Part shown: positions 18,301 through 28,233 of the stretch, piece after piece
Layout: each line of letters opens with the position of its first letter
How positions within the stretch are numbered: position 1 is the stretch's first letter
Assembly: GCA_030603805.1 (NCBI GenBank)
Contig: JAUVXD010000001.1
Coordinates: 191,518-255,517, forward strand
Reading direction: 5' to 3'
Source of the DNA: Acholeplasmataceae bacterium
Lineage (GTDB): Bacteria; Bacillota_I; Bacilli_A; Acholeplasmatales; Acholeplasmataceae
DNA length: 64,000 nt
Position numbers and translations under genes: made by a program
Notes under the pieces: model-generated
What the model saw: only the letters and a program-made list of their open reading frames with translations
Databases searched by the model: none
Told to the model about the DNA's origin: nothing

Positions 18301-19644
18301 TTATGATTTTTGAATGTGATCGATGATGATTAAATGTTCTATTTCTCTTTGCGTAAAACTTTCAAGTGCAACTTCATAGTCTTGATGAATAGTGTATCTG
18401 ATGTGATGTGTATCCAATGCTTGTATAAATTGATGATGATCTAGTGTTTTTAGTACATGAACTTCGAATTTGAGTATCTTAAGTAAATCAACGTAATCTT
18501 TAAAGTTTGATAGTGATGGATCATATCCTTCTGTGAGGTAAACCGTAGGTTTCAGATAATGCTTAAGATGACTTAAGAAAGATAGTGTTAAGTCTAAAGA
18601 TTTCAATAAACTTCGATCATAAATCACATGATTTTCATAGGGATAACATCTACCAAACCCCTGAGGGACTTGAAAATGGTTTGTATCAAAAGCTAATTGC
18701 GAACACTTCAGATAAGCAAATGCTGCAGATAATGAATTCAAGTGAAAATCCTCAAAAAGAGGAGCTTTAATATGGTAAATGAGGTCGTTTTGGTGATAGA
18801 CTTCAATGATGGATTCACTAAACGCGCGATGAACCATGGTTGATCGATACGCTTTATCGTCTTTTAGCCCATAAGTGATGATTTTTGATGCATATTTAAG
18901 TGAATTTTCTGTCATGATGGCATCAGGTTTTAGGAGGTCATCTGAAACAAACGTTGGATAAATGATGACCTCAAGATCACTTTTTTCTTTAGGTAACCCC
19001 TCTAAAAAATCATAGAGATGATAAGCTTCACTTCTATTCTTGGTAACCTTCATATGCTTTTCGACTGCTTGATAAATCAGAGATTGAGTCACGATTGAGG
19101 TTGGTCCTGATTGGATCAAAAGTCTTCGAGGTGGTTGAGTTAAGGATTTGATCTTTTTTTCAGTTTCTTTGAGATAGACTTTATAATAAAGATAAGACAT
19201 TAAAATCATCAATCCTGGTAATAGTGCAAGTAAGATAAAACCATAGATGAAAAGTGCTTTGGGGTATAAGATGACGGTAAAAACTTGAAAAAAGATATAA
19301 ATTAAGAAATGAATCTTTGTGATTAATGAAATTAAAGGATGCCATCGAATAGCAATCTGTTTTTTCTCGATACCAAAGCAAGTTAAAATCATAATGAGTG
19401 CAATCATGGTCAGTAAAAAGCTAATGACGTTTCCATATAATACGTAATATAGATAAGAGGCTCCCATAAACAGTAAACTTAAAACTTTGGGTTTTGAATA
19501 ATAAGTGAAAATGTTTTTTTGATATGATTTTCTTAAATAAGCATGTAGATCAAGTTCAAGTATCTGATAAAAAGACTGTCTCATAAAAACAAATAACATA
19601 ATCAGTGCCATTGCACTATGATAAATCCAATCGACAAGTAACAT
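18301..19644 (-). CDS. Membrane protein with a degenerate MurF-like soluble domain
   Basis: 447 residues. About four to five membrane helices occupy residues 1-160. The rest resembles a Mur ligase (MurF-type) fold: LLIQSGPTSIVTQSLIYQAV sits where MurF has its ATP-binding GxxGKTT loop, and FHLNSLSAAFAYLKCSQ then QGFGRCYPYENHVIYDRS and LDLTLSFL parallel the MurF segments around N-AxAA, GR and ID-x-Y-N. The P-loop lysine and threonines are missing, so ATP-dependent ligation is unlikely. It is in an operon with YesL-like and two GH38 genes, 5 bases from the YesL-like gene. I infer a structural or ligand-binding role; the family call is tentative because it rests on pattern likeness only. Confidence 0.45.
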   Translation of the reverse strand: MLLVDWIYHSAMALIMLFVFMRQSFYQILELDLHAYLRKSYQKNIFTYYSKPKVLSLLFMGASYLYYVLYGNVISFLLTMIALIMILTCFGIEKKQIAIRWHPLISLITKIHFLIYIFFQVFTVILYPKALFIYGFILLALLPGLMILMSYLYYKVYLKETEKKIKSLTQPPRRLLIQSGPTSIVTQSLIYQAVEKHMKVTKNRSEAYHLYDFLEGLPKEKSDLEVIIYPTFVSDDLLKPDAIMTENSLKYASKIITYGLKDDKAYRSTMVHRAFSESIIEVYHQNDLIYHIKAPLFEDFHLNSLSAAFAYLKCSQLAFDTNHFQVPQGFGRCYPYENHVIYDRSLLKSLDLTLSFLSHLKHYLKPTVYLTEGYDPSLSNFKDYVDLLKILKFEVHVLKTLDHHQFIQALDTHHIRYTIHQDYEVALESFTQREIEHLIIIDHIQKS

Positions 19645-19648
19645 AGCT

Positions 19649-20293
19649 TTAGTCCTCTAAATCGATTAAATCGAATTTTTTCTGCAACGCTTTAGTAATG
19701 ATGGATATAGACATCATCAACATCCCATATGCAAAAAAAATCATGATTTGTGGCATCAAGTAAGTCAGCACTGCAGTAACAAGATGCATCCCTAAAACAA
19801 GAAAGACTTCTTTTGGAAATCCCCAAACATATCTCATTGAAAAGATTAAGGATTCCTTCCAAGTTAAACTAAAACCATGTCTCATCATAAAAATCATATG
19901 AAATGCGGTCCAAATATAAATAAAGACAATGACATTAAGGATTAGACCTGAGGTTCGTATCCATGAAGGCTCAAGATTCAAGTAAAAGAAGTAAAAATTA
20001 AACCCAACCCCTAAAAATAAAAGGATTGATGCATAAAAAACAAGGTTATGCATCCAAAATGAAGTTCTAAAATAAGATAAGAGTGTTTTAAACATGGGTG
20101 GATATTCTTTATTTGACCAATCAAAGATGAGTCTCTTGGTTGCAGCAATCGCAGGTCCAATTCCAAAAATAATGCCGCCTAAAAGTGAAAAGATAACAAA
20201 AAAAAGATTAAGAATTAAGAGTTTCCAGATCATTTCATAAATCATATAAATTTTAGGATAACGGGACTCAAATACAATCTTTTTCTTTTCCAT
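19649..20293 (-). CDS. YesL-like (DUF624) membrane protein
   Basis: 214 residues with about five membrane helices. The N-terminal half has the DUF624/YesL hallmark IGPAIAATKRLIFDW, together with a first helix LLILNLFFVIFSLLGGIIFG. YesL-type genes are common in Bacillota polysaccharide operons beside ABC importers, but their role is not known. It is the first gene of the operon leading to MurF-like, GH38 and GH38. ATG at 20293 is preceded by AGG and a strong promoter at 20315-20343. A related gene lies at 42641-43255 in region B. Confidence 0.8.
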   Translation of the reverse strand: MEKKKIVFESRYPKIYMIYEMIWKLLILNLFFVIFSLLGGIIFGIGPAIAATKRLIFDWSNKEYPPMFKTLLSYFRTSFWMHNLVFYASILLFLGVGFNFYFFYLNLEPSWIRTSGLILNVIVFIYIWTAFHMIFMMRHGFSLTWKESLIFSMRYVWGFPKEVFLVLGMHLVTAVLTYLMPQIMIFFAYGMLMMSISIITKALQKKFDLIDLED

Positions 20294-20314
20294 ACATACC
20301 TACACTCTATTGAT

Positions 20315-20343
20315 ATTATACCTTAGTGCGCTTTCTATGTAAA
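20315..20343 (-). promoter_or_regulatory. Sigma-A promoter of the YesL-MurF-like-GH38 operon
   Basis: On the minus strand TTTACA (20338-20343), a 17-base spacer and TATAAT (20315-20320) lie 22 bases upstream of the YesL-like start. Confidence 0.8.
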
Positions 20344-20361
20344 TAGAAACTCTCGAAATGA

Positions 20362-20375
20362 AATGTAAATACAAG
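20362..20375. promoter_or_regulatory. Candidate GntR operator between YesL-like and GH125 genes
   Basis: AATGTAAATACAAG differs by one base from the site at 28234-28247 and lies about 20 bases upstream of the -35 box of the minus-strand YesL-like promoter. It is among the weaker matches to the region A palindrome. Confidence 0.4.
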
Positions 20376-20459
20376 TTAAATACATGTTAGTTCAATGTTG
20401 AGCGTTTTTTCACATATTTCTTCATTTTAACCGTTATTTAAGCGATTTGAGGAAGATTC

Positions 20460-20506
20460 TTTACTATTATCTTGTTCTGCTATATAATTAAAGATGTATA
20501 GACATA
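20460..20506 (+). promoter_or_regulatory. GH125 promoter with operator downstream of -10
   Basis: A TTTACT (20460-20465), a 17-base spacer and TATAAT (20483-20488) are followed at once by GATGTATAGACATA (20493-20506), a good match to the region A operator sitting on the expected transcription start. GGAGGA lies 7 bases before the ATG at 20525. Confidence 0.6.
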
Positions 20507-20524
20507 TAACTTTGGAGGACACCC

Positions 20525-21832
20525 ATGAATTCAAATGTACAAAAGATGATTGACTTAATCAAAAGCTATTATCCAAAAGATCAAAAAGTTGTTGATCTCT
20601 TTGAAAATGGCATCAAAAATACTTTAGAAACAACACTTAAAAAACAAGAGGACGGCACAGTTTTTGTCATTACCGGTGATATTCCTGCCATGTGGCTAAG
20701 AGACTCATCTGCCCAAGTCAGACCCTTATTGATGCTTGCAAGTCAAGATGAAGAAATTAAAGGCTTAATTCGAGGTGTCATCGAAAGACAAAAAACTCAA
20801 ATCATTGATAATCCTTATGCCAATGCCTTCAATTTAGTTGAACATCAAGGTCATCATGATGATTTGACTTTAATGACACCACTGACTTGGGAAGCCAAAT
20901 TTGAAGTCGATTCCCTATGTTATCCTATTCAACTTGCCTATCTTTATTATCAAGCAACAAAGGATGATTCTATTTTTGATCTCAAGTTTTATCGTGTCGC
21001 TCGAACAATCTTTGATACGTTTAGAACTGAACAACACCATGAGTCCAAGTCTCACTACAGATTTATAAGAACCAATCCTGAGATTATGAAAGATATCGAT
21101 AGAATTCCTTATGAAACCCTTCAAAGAGAAGGCAAAGGTACTTTAACAGCTTATACAGGCATGATATGGAGTGGATTTCGTCCAAGTGATGATGCCTGCC
21201 AGTTCGGATATTTAATTCCTGCTAATATGTTTGCTGTGGTCATCTTAGGTTACTTAACTGAGTTGATGACAGATATTTATCAGGACTTATCCTTTGCATC
21301 TGATTTAGCAAGGTTGAAAGATGAAGTCCAATCTGGTATAGAAAATTTTGGAATCGTTGATCATCAAACATATGGTCAAGTCTATGCATACGAAGTTGAT
21401 GGCCTTGGAAATTATTTACTCATGGATGATGCCAATGTCCCAAGTTTGCTTTCTGCACCTTACTTAGGATATTTAAAAAAAGATGATCTTCTCTATTTAA
21501 ACACTAGAAAGCTTCTTCTATCTAAGGATAATCCGTTTTATTATGAGGGTTTGGTTGCCAAAGGTATCGGCTCACCACATACCCCACCTAATCATATCTG
21601 GCATATCGCACTTGCAATCGAAGGTATGACCTCTTCGTCTGACGAAGACTGTTTACGTATTTTAGAACTTTTTAAAACAACAGATGCTCATACGAATCTC
21701 ATGCACGAAGGTTTTCATGTTGATGATCCTTCTTTGTTTAGTAGACCTTGGTTTAGCTGGGCAAATTCAATGTTTGCAGAATTCTTACTCATGATACATG
21801 GTCATCACATACCATCTAGCCCACTTAAATAA
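20525..21832 (+). CDS. GH125 exo-alpha-1,6-mannosidase
   Basis: 435 residues, no signal peptide. The GH125 signature GDIPAMWLRDSSAQVRPL (about 52-69), GSPHTPPNHIWHIALAIEG and SWANSMFAEFLL are all present. Characterised members (from Streptococcus and Clostridium) are exo-acting alpha-1,6-mannosidases that work on N-glycan branches with inversion. The enzyme would remove alpha-1,6-linked mannose after the GH38 enzymes have exposed it. Length is normal for the family. It is the only gene in its transcript, with a promoter and operator upstream and a bidirectional terminator after it. Confidence 0.95.
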   Translation: MNSNVQKMIDLIKSYYPKDQKVVDLFENGIKNTLETTLKKQEDGTVFVITGDIPAMWLRDSSAQVRPLLMLASQDEEIKGLIRGVIERQKTQIIDNPYANAFNLVEHQGHHDDLTLMTPLTWEAKFEVDSLCYPIQLAYLYYQATKDDSIFDLKFYRVARTIFDTFRTEQHHESKSHYRFIRTNPEIMKDIDRIPYETLQREGKGTLTAYTGMIWSGFRPSDDACQFGYLIPANMFAVVILGYLTELMTDIYQDLSFASDLARLKDEVQSGIENFGIVDHQTYGQVYAYEVDGLGNYLLMDDANVPSLLSAPYLGYLKKDDLLYLNTRKLLLSKDNPFYYEGLVAKGIGSPHTPPNHIWHIALAIEGMTSSSDEDCLRILELFKTTDAHTNLMHEGFHVDDPSLFSRPWFSWANSMFAEFLLMIHGHHIPSSPLK

Positions 21833-21847
21833 AGTTATAGATCATAC

Positions 21848-21883
21848 CAAAAAGGACCCATCTTATGATGAGTCCCTTTTTTT
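21848..21883. terminator. Bidirectional terminator between GH125 and GH85 genes
   Basis: GGACCCATC (21854-21862) pairs with GATGAGTCC (21867-21875), one mismatch, around a 4-base loop. T7 (21877-21883) follows on the plus strand and an A-run (21849-21853) gives a T-run on the minus strand, so it can end both converging transcripts. Confidence 0.85.
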
Positions 21884-21901
21884 ATGAAAAATGAAGTGTT
21901 G

Positions 21902-24900
21902 TTAAACGCGTCCGAAGACTTCTAATTCTTGAATACGTGAGTGATTATCAATTTGTGAACCTTGAGTGACAATAATTCTGACATATCTGCCTTGGATTGG
22001 TGTAAATGCATGTGAAGTTGTTGCTGCAACGTTATCTGTGACTTTTGCAACCATCACCCAATCTTCTAAATTCGTACTGATATAAACCTCATATCCTCTG
22101 GTATTCCAGATGCGTGTATTGCGATACGCAGGGTCATTATCAGCATGATAAAGGATGACCTCAGAAATAAAGAATTGTCCTCTTAAATCGACGATAATCC
22201 ATTTATTACCGGTGGTTGTTGCATCAGTTTCACACCATTTGGTTGCAAGATTGCCATCGATCATATATCTTGGATGTTCATCAGGTCTTGTTGGGTTAAA
22301 TCCTGAAAATGAGTGAATGCGTGCATTACCCGTGAGGTTGCTGACATTTGCTGCAATATTGGATACCGTAATTGCATAATCCACTTGATAGGAGTTACTT
22401 CCTAGAATGTTAAACGTGCTCAGTTTGACTGGGTAAACACCTTGATTTTCATAACGAACGGTCACTTGTGGTGAGGTCAGTGTACCAGTAACAAGCGTTG
22501 CACCAGGAAGTTCCCAAAGTACTGAATCTGTAATTTGTGATATGTTGGCAGTCAGTGTGAGTGTTTCTTGAGTTTTAACAACTGTTTTACTTGCTATAAT
22601 TTCAATTCTTCCACCAGCAATTGCTTCTGGCCAATCAAAGGTGAGTTGAGACTCTCCAACAACACGATTGACTTTATCATAAGCACGTAAAACGAGTTTA
22701 CCTGAAACATCATAGTCACTGATATTTGAACCATCATTTTTAACTAAACGTTCAATATTTTTGACATAAAGGAAATTATGATAGCTTGCACCAAGATATT
22801 GAAGTTCTCCAAGTGAATTTTCATGATAAACACGATATAAAATCGAATCATTTAAATGCTCTAAGACAACAGGTGCCCAAGTGAGTCGCATATCTGCACG
22901 ACGTGCAAATTGGAAACCACTTTGAACGATGGTAAATCCATTAATCTGTGCATCATAATCATCAGTTTGCTCTTGTCTATGAAGGTTTAATTCACCAAAA
23001 TTGACTTTATAATTGACTGGATTTTCAGCACCAACTGCAAATCCAATCGAGGTGATTTTCTTTCCTGCATAAAGGGATAAATCTAAGGTTTCAAGGAGCC
23101 ATGCGTCTGCTTGAGTTGGAGATAACGTCAGGTAGACAGTATCTTCATACCATGTTTCACCTTGCTCAAACGTGAGCTTAACGGCAACATCTGCTGCTAA
23201 ACTATTCACCTTATATCTTAAATCGAGTTTGGTATTTTCAAAGACATCTAAATAAGTCTTATACACTTTAAAATCTGTGTTATTATTTCCAGTCAGTTCA
23301 CCAGAAATGACTAATGATGTGCCACCAAGATAAGCATCATCATAATCAAACTTAATATCCATAGGTGTACCTGCACCGTGTACATCTTTCACCCATCTAA
23401 AATGGGGTTGAATGTCTTGGACGGATAGGTTACTCCAACCCTCAGTTAAATTTGAGATTTGCTGCCCATCTTTAAAGTATTGTTTACCGTTTCCGGTATT
23501 AAAGCTTGTATAGAATCCTTCGCCCATCACGGTTGTTCTTTCAACGATAAAGCTTGCGACTCCATACCAACCATTAGGATTATTCACTAAATCAACAAAG
23601 GCATTTCTTGGATCGCCATCAAAACCTACCCAGAAATCAGATGCTCTTTGTAGATATTGTTCATAAATGTTTCCACCAGGTTGTCCATCACGATTAAATG
23701 TCCAATCGGTACGATAGAATCCAATCGATGTATAAGGAATAAGTGTTTCTGGATCAAAGAAGCGATTCCATTGCCATGGTGTATTGGTACCACTTGATCT
23801 TACATATCCATATTGTTGTGTATCAAAGCCTGTATAAAGTTCATATGGGCTTCTTCCTAATGAAATGGCTCTTTGAGCAGATTCTCTAATACGTGTGGTT
23901 GATCCGCCATAACGTCCATCCCATCTAAAGTCGATGAATAAGGAATTAGATAATACTTGGTCACCATTTTGGAAGTATAAATCGTTATTGGCATTGAGTG
24001 CACCTTGCCATGAAATGCGTCCATTAATGTTTAATGAATCATAGTTTTGGATAATCATTTCAGGATAGTGAATATCTTTTTGTTCTTGAATATAAATTAA
24101 GAAATCTCTAAAATTAGCTGCAAGTTCTAAATTTGTTGAACCTGGATCTGTTTCTAAGTTGATAAACCATCCATCAAATTGAAAATACTTCGCCATTTGA
24201 ATCATTTTATCTGCAATTGGAAAGTTACCTTCAGCATCCTTTTGAAGCATCTTATACGTATTACCGATGGTACCACCAAATGCTGTAGGTGCCATAAAGA
24301 TGTTACCTAAAATAGGAACACCATTACGATGTGCTGAATTAATAATATCTCTAGATGGAATCACAAAACTTGCGATTTGTCCACCCCAAGCAACAGCAAC
24401 ATCCACATATTGCCAGTAATCGACGGTATAGTTATGATAACCTTGGAACGTTGCAACACCTGCGGCATTGACTGGCGTGAAAACATCTAAAATAGCAACA
24501 CCAGGCAGTGGAGATTTCGCGTTTGGATTAATACCTTGACCAGTCATTCTAGGTTGTAGTGGAATGGTGCCAATCCCTGTATATGGGTCATCTGCTTTAG
24601 GTTCCCAAGTGAAAACATCATCAATCATCAGATAAAGTAGACCTGGCTCTTGTGCAAAGCTGGTTTCAATATCAGTCGACCAAACGACACTTGAAGGTAA
24701 TACCGTGATTTCACGGAATTGATATGGCGTTTGTTCACCACCTGTTGAAGTGAGTGTGATTTCATTTTGTGTATTATTGTCCATATCCTTCACAGAATAA
24801 AAGACTTTATAATAACCCGGATTAGCAATAGATGTGACGACTTGATCGTTTTGATTTCTAATTTCAAATGTGATTTGAGTTGATAAATCAATACCGATAC

Positions 24901-25780
24901 CATCGACTGCAGTTAAGCCATCGAGCGCATTAAACTGTTCAGCTTGTGTGAGGGTGAGTGCACTCCCTGCAGATGATGCATGAATGATTGGTTTTGTTGA
25001 AATTGGTAAAACTCTAAATGTAATGACTTGGCTTTGTCTTAAGTTGTTGTTATCATCATAAGCAAAGAAACGGATTGAATAGTCACCACTGGTTGCAAAA
25101 TCGACAGTGCCTTCAATACTCATTAAGGATGTGACATCATTGCCTTCAAAATCAATGGCTCTAATGTTAAACTCTGTCGTAATATTGCCTGTAAATCCTC
25201 TAACAACTGAAAGTTGATTGGAGGATGGTAGGTTAATAATGGTGGGTTTACATACATCAAATACACTTTCAGGACCACATAAATCCGGATCTATGGTTGT
25301 GCCATTATTATGGGCAACGAGTGTATCTAAGCTACTTTTTGCTTGTTGAACAACATGTGCAGCCTCATGTGCTGTATTACTTTCTGCAACACGGTCCTTA
25401 TAATTATTGATGACACCTTGAAAATAAGCAGATAGTTCAGTGCTAAACCCTGTTCGATCCACATAATTTTCAATTTCTATATAAGCAGCATTTTGTGCGT
25501 TAACTGCATCCAAAATACCTTGAAGTGAAGCTCTACCTGATTCATAGAGCGCGTTGACTTGTTCAACAGTTTCAGCTTCATAAAGTGAGTTTTTAATTTG
25601 TGTTAATGTTTGATTAAACAAAGTCTTCATTCGATCAGGAAATCCTGATGGGTCAATGAATGCTTCGATTTGTTCAACTTTTTCTTCTTGTGCTTTAACA
25701 AGGGGATCTTCTTTTTCACTACATGCAACGATAAACAGTAGAGAAAATACAACCACAAGTAAAAGTATGAGTTTCTTCAT
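21902..25780 (-). CDS. Surface lipoprotein GH85 endo-beta-N-acetylglucosaminidase
   Basis: 1292 residues. Lipobox FIVAC with Cys20 anchors it outside. Residues about 38-160 hold two similar helical repeats (DPSGFPDRMKTLF and DRTGFSTELSAYF), then Ig-like strands (about 180-370). The GH85 barrel (about 385-720) carries the catalytic pair in FDGWFINLE: Asn541 and Glu543 in the N-x-E spacing used by GH85 for substrate-assisted hydrolysis. Beta-rich modules follow, then a PKD-like domain and a C-terminal F5/8 type C (discoidin) module (about 1150-1290, with RYMIDGNLATKW). GH85 enzymes cut between the two core GlcNAc units of N-glycans, releasing high-mannose glycans for import. It shares an operon with the upstream coiled-coil lipoprotein. 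Confidence 0.95.
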   Translation of the reverse strand: MKKLILLLVVVFSLLFIVACSEKEDPLVKAQEEKVEQIEAFIDPSGFPDRMKTLFNQTLTQIKNSLYEAETVEQVNALYESGRASLQGILDAVNAQNAAYIEIENYVDRTGFSTELSAYFQGVINNYKDRVAESNTAHEAAHVVQQAKSSLDTLVAHNNGTTIDPDLCGPESVFDVCKPTIINLPSSNQLSVVRGFTGNITTEFNIRAIDFEGNDVTSLMSIEGTVDFATSGDYSIRFFAYDDNNNLRQSQVITFRVLPISTKPIIHASSAGSALTLTQAEQFNALDGLTAVDGIGIDLSTQITFEIRNQNDQVVTSIANPGYYKVFYSVKDMDNNTQNEITLTSTGGEQTPYQFREITVLPSSVVWSTDIETSFAQEPGLLYLMIDDVFTWEPKADDPYTGIGTIPLQPRMTGQGINPNAKSPLPGVAILDVFTPVNAAGVATFQGYHNYTVDYWQYVDVAVAWGGQIASFVIPSRDIINSAHRNGVPILGNIFMAPTAFGGTIGNTYKMLQKDAEGNFPIADKMIQMAKYFQFDGWFINLETDPGSTNLELAANFRDFLIYIQEQKDIHYPEMIIQNYDSLNINGRISWQGALNANNDLYFQNGDQVLSNSLFIDFRWDGRYGGSTTRIRESAQRAISLGRSPYELYTGFDTQQYGYVRSSGTNTPWQWNRFFDPETLIPYTSIGFYRTDWTFNRDGQPGGNIYEQYLQRASDFWVGFDGDPRNAFVDLVNNPNGWYGVASFIVERTTVMGEGFYTSFNTGNGKQYFKDGQQISNLTEGWSNLSVQDIQPHFRWVKDVHGAGTPMDIKFDYDDAYLGGTSLVISGELTGNNNTDFKVYKTYLDVFENTKLDLRYKVNSLAADVAVKLTFEQGETWYEDTVYLTLSPTQADAWLLETLDLSLYAGKKITSIGFAVGAENPVNYKVNFGELNLHRQEQTDDYDAQINGFTIVQSGFQFARRADMRLTWAPVVLEHLNDSILYRVYHENSLGELQYLGASYHNFLYVKNIERLVKNDGSNISDYDVSGKLVLRAYDKVNRVVGESQLTFDWPEAIAGGRIEIIASKTVVKTQETLTLTANISQITDSVLWELPGATLVTGTLTSPQVTVRYENQGVYPVKLSTFNILGSNSYQVDYAITVSNIAANVSNLTGNARIHSFSGFNPTRPDEHPRYMIDGNLATKWCETDATTTGNKWIIVDLRGQFFISEVILYHADNDPAYRNTRIWNTRGYEVYISTNLEDWVMVAKVTDNVAATTSHAFTPIQGRYVRIIVTQGSQIDNHSRIQELEVFGRV

Positions 25781-25863
25781 TGAGTCATCTCCTTTTTGTC
25801 AGTTAATAATAAAGAGGGGAGCCATACTTTATGACTCCCCATCCTGTATCATTTACGAAATTT

Positions 25864-28179
25864 TTATGCCGTTGCCTTAAAGATTTGAACTTCTGATAGT
25901 CTTAATGTATAGCAGCAAGCCCAGTTCTTTTGGTCGGAGTCTGTAATTCTAATTCTAACACGGTTTGTTTCTACTGCAGTAAAGTTTGCAATATGGTATG
26001 AAAGTGCATTGTTAGGAACGTTAGTGATTGTAAACACAACTTGCCATGTTTCAGTCTCAAGGTTCCAAATATAGATTTCATAACCTCTGATCTTATCATT
26101 ACCAGTCACACCACTGTCAATTAAGACTGAGTTGATGGTTTCTGTTTGATCCATAGCGATGTCAATGATGATGAAGTCATTGAGACCGTTTGCTCTTTGG
26201 TTCACTTCGATTGCGAAAATTTCAGTTCTGTCGCCATCGATAATCTTTCTAATATCATCTTGGTTTGATCTCCAAGTTGGGTAAGTCCAAGTGTCCCAAT
26301 ATGGATCTTCATCAGATAAGAGCATACCTTCTAACCAGTCATTACCAGCCACAGTGTAACCAACGATTGAGAGATCATCCCAATGAATCATATTGGTCTT
26401 CAGTGTGAATGTATATTCAAGAGTCTTAGTAATGAAGACTGGGTTTTCTTCTGTACCAGTTGCATAATCAAAGACTTTGATTTGTGCACTGATTGTAATG
26501 GTTGTTTCAGTAAATGGAGCAGATACTTGAACACCACGAGAAGCTGTAAATGAAGTGAAATCTGGGTGTGAACTTGTCCAAATGATGTCCATATATTCGA
26601 TACCATCATTAACATTATCCCATTTTCTACCTACTGGAAGAATGAAGTTTTGGTCTTGAGTTGAGACATAGTTTGTTGGAATAGTTCTAATGAATTGGTC
26701 TTCAACTTTATCCATAAATTGTTGAGATGTTAAAACAGTGATATCTGAACCATCGCCAACATATTGTGCACGAACTAAGTTTTCACCAAACATAGTTTCA
26801 TAATCAACATAGTAAACAGGAATGGTTACAAACTTGCCATTGAGTGCATCAAGTGCAGTCTTTTGAGCATCTGTTAAACCATAAAGTTCAAATCTTCTGT
26901 CATTGAATTCTACGAAGTAAATTTCTGTTGGGTATAATGGGTCACCATCAACTGCACCAGTTAAGAATCTTTCTTCAGTTGACTTATAAAGTTGACCTGT
27001 AACATGATATTCATAACCTTGTGTTAAGATTCCAGTTACTGTTGGAAGGTTTGCAAATTCGTTCGCCATAATGGTTTGAACAGTATTCTTCGCTTCATTG
27101 CCCTTACTTAAAACATAAACTCTATCTTGAGTGACTTGGTCAACGAACCAAACGTTATTCATCGTTGGTGAGAAGAAACGACCTGTACCATAACGTGTAT
27201 TTCTACCCATCACATAGATTTCGTCGCCGATTTCTAATTCTGGTGTATTTTCTTCAATACGAACACGTTTCATTAAGTTTGGAAGTGCATCGCCATTTTG
27301 ATTAGTTCTGCCATCGTTATCAACAACTAAGTAGAAACTACGGTCTTGAGGATCTGTATAAATACCAGCAACGATACCAACGAATGAATGTAATCTACCA
27401 TTTGTCGTAATAAATGCTTCTTGAACTGAACCAAACGCATCATAACCAGAAATTGGAAGTGTCACAGCGAAATCCTTAGTGAATTGGAAATCACCAGACT
27501 TAAATGTTGCAGTTAAAGTCAAGTTTTGAGCAGCTGTTCTGTGTGGTAATACAACAGCACCATGAGTCATTCTTGATACTGTTTCATCTTCTACTGTTTC
27601 GTGGACTAAAGCTTCACGGAAGATAAATCTTGGTGATGCAGAAGACCAAACAATTTCATAACCAGCACCATTGGGTGACTTGTTAGGAAGTTCGATAAAA
27701 TATTGAGTAATTGGTGCAGCGAGTGATGCAACATCGAAATCTTGGAACTCGATATACATATAAACGAGGTTCGTAATTTCAGTGATTGCAAGTTCTGCAT
27801 CATTAATCTTGCCATTAGCTACGAGTAAATCAGCAACTAATCCTTGAATTTGAGCTAAGAGTGCTGCTTGAGCTGCTGCAAGTTCACCTTGTAAGTTTGT
27901 TATAGCTTGTGAGTTATTTGCAGTTTGAGCTTGTAATGTAGCAATTAACGCTTGTAGATCTTCAATCGATCCATGAGCTGCATCAAGTTCATCTCTAAGT
28001 TCATCAATAAGACCTCTAAGTTCGGTGATATCGACACCAAGAGCATCTTCAAGTGCTTCAATACCATCTTTGACACCATTAATTTCGTCATAGATTGGGC
28101 CAGTGATATCTGTTTCGCCACATGCCACTAATCCTATACTGAAAAGCAGTGTTAAGACTACGAAAAACAACTTCTTCAT
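25864..28179 (-). CDS. Surface lipoprotein: coiled coil, Ig-like domains and C-terminal discoidin domain
   Basis: 771 residues. Lipobox GLVAC with Cys20. A heptad-rich coiled coil (about 25-150; ITELRGLIDELRDELDAAHG and the repeated A/L heptads after it) would form a rod or oligomer. The middle has beta-rich modules, one with an OB-like pattern (RLHSFVGIVAGIYTDPQDRSFY) and an Ig-like unit near 500-600. The end is an F5/8 type C-like sugar-binding module (about 620-771; IIIDIAMDQTETINSVLID and RVRIRITD). No catalytic motif is seen. As first gene of the GH85 operon it likely captures glycoproteins or cell surfaces for the endoglycosidase. AAGGAGAG precedes ATG. Confidence 0.7.
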   Translation of the reverse strand: MKKLFFVVLTLLFSIGLVACGETDITGPIYDEINGVKDGIEALEDALGVDITELRGLIDELRDELDAAHGSIEDLQALIATLQAQTANNSQAITNLQGELAAAQAALLAQIQGLVADLLVANGKINDAELAITEITNLVYMYIEFQDFDVASLAAPITQYFIELPNKSPNGAGYEIVWSSASPRFIFREALVHETVEDETVSRMTHGAVVLPHRTAAQNLTLTATFKSGDFQFTKDFAVTLPISGYDAFGSVQEAFITTNGRLHSFVGIVAGIYTDPQDRSFYLVVDNDGRTNQNGDALPNLMKRVRIEENTPELEIGDEIYVMGRNTRYGTGRFFSPTMNNVWFVDQVTQDRVYVLSKGNEAKNTVQTIMANEFANLPTVTGILTQGYEYHVTGQLYKSTEERFLTGAVDGDPLYPTEIYFVEFNDRRFELYGLTDAQKTALDALNGKFVTIPVYYVDYETMFGENLVRAQYVGDGSDITVLTSQQFMDKVEDQFIRTIPTNYVSTQDQNFILPVGRKWDNVNDGIEYMDIIWTSSHPDFTSFTASRGVQVSAPFTETTITISAQIKVFDYATGTEENPVFITKTLEYTFTLKTNMIHWDDLSIVGYTVAGNDWLEGMLLSDEDPYWDTWTYPTWRSNQDDIRKIIDGDRTEIFAIEVNQRANGLNDFIIIDIAMDQTETINSVLIDSGVTGNDKIRGYEIYIWNLETETWQVVFTITNVPNNALSYHIANFTAVETNRVRIRITDSDQKNWACCYTLRLSEVQIFKATA

Positions 28180-28233
28180 ATTTCTCTCCTTATTTTACTG
28201 ATTTTTTGATTTTTAACACAAGAATGTATAGAT

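Noticed and set aside
21902-25780. GH18-type chitinase or endoglycosidase
   Set aside because: There is no DxxDxDxE motif; the N-x-E pair in FDGWFINLE is that of GH85.
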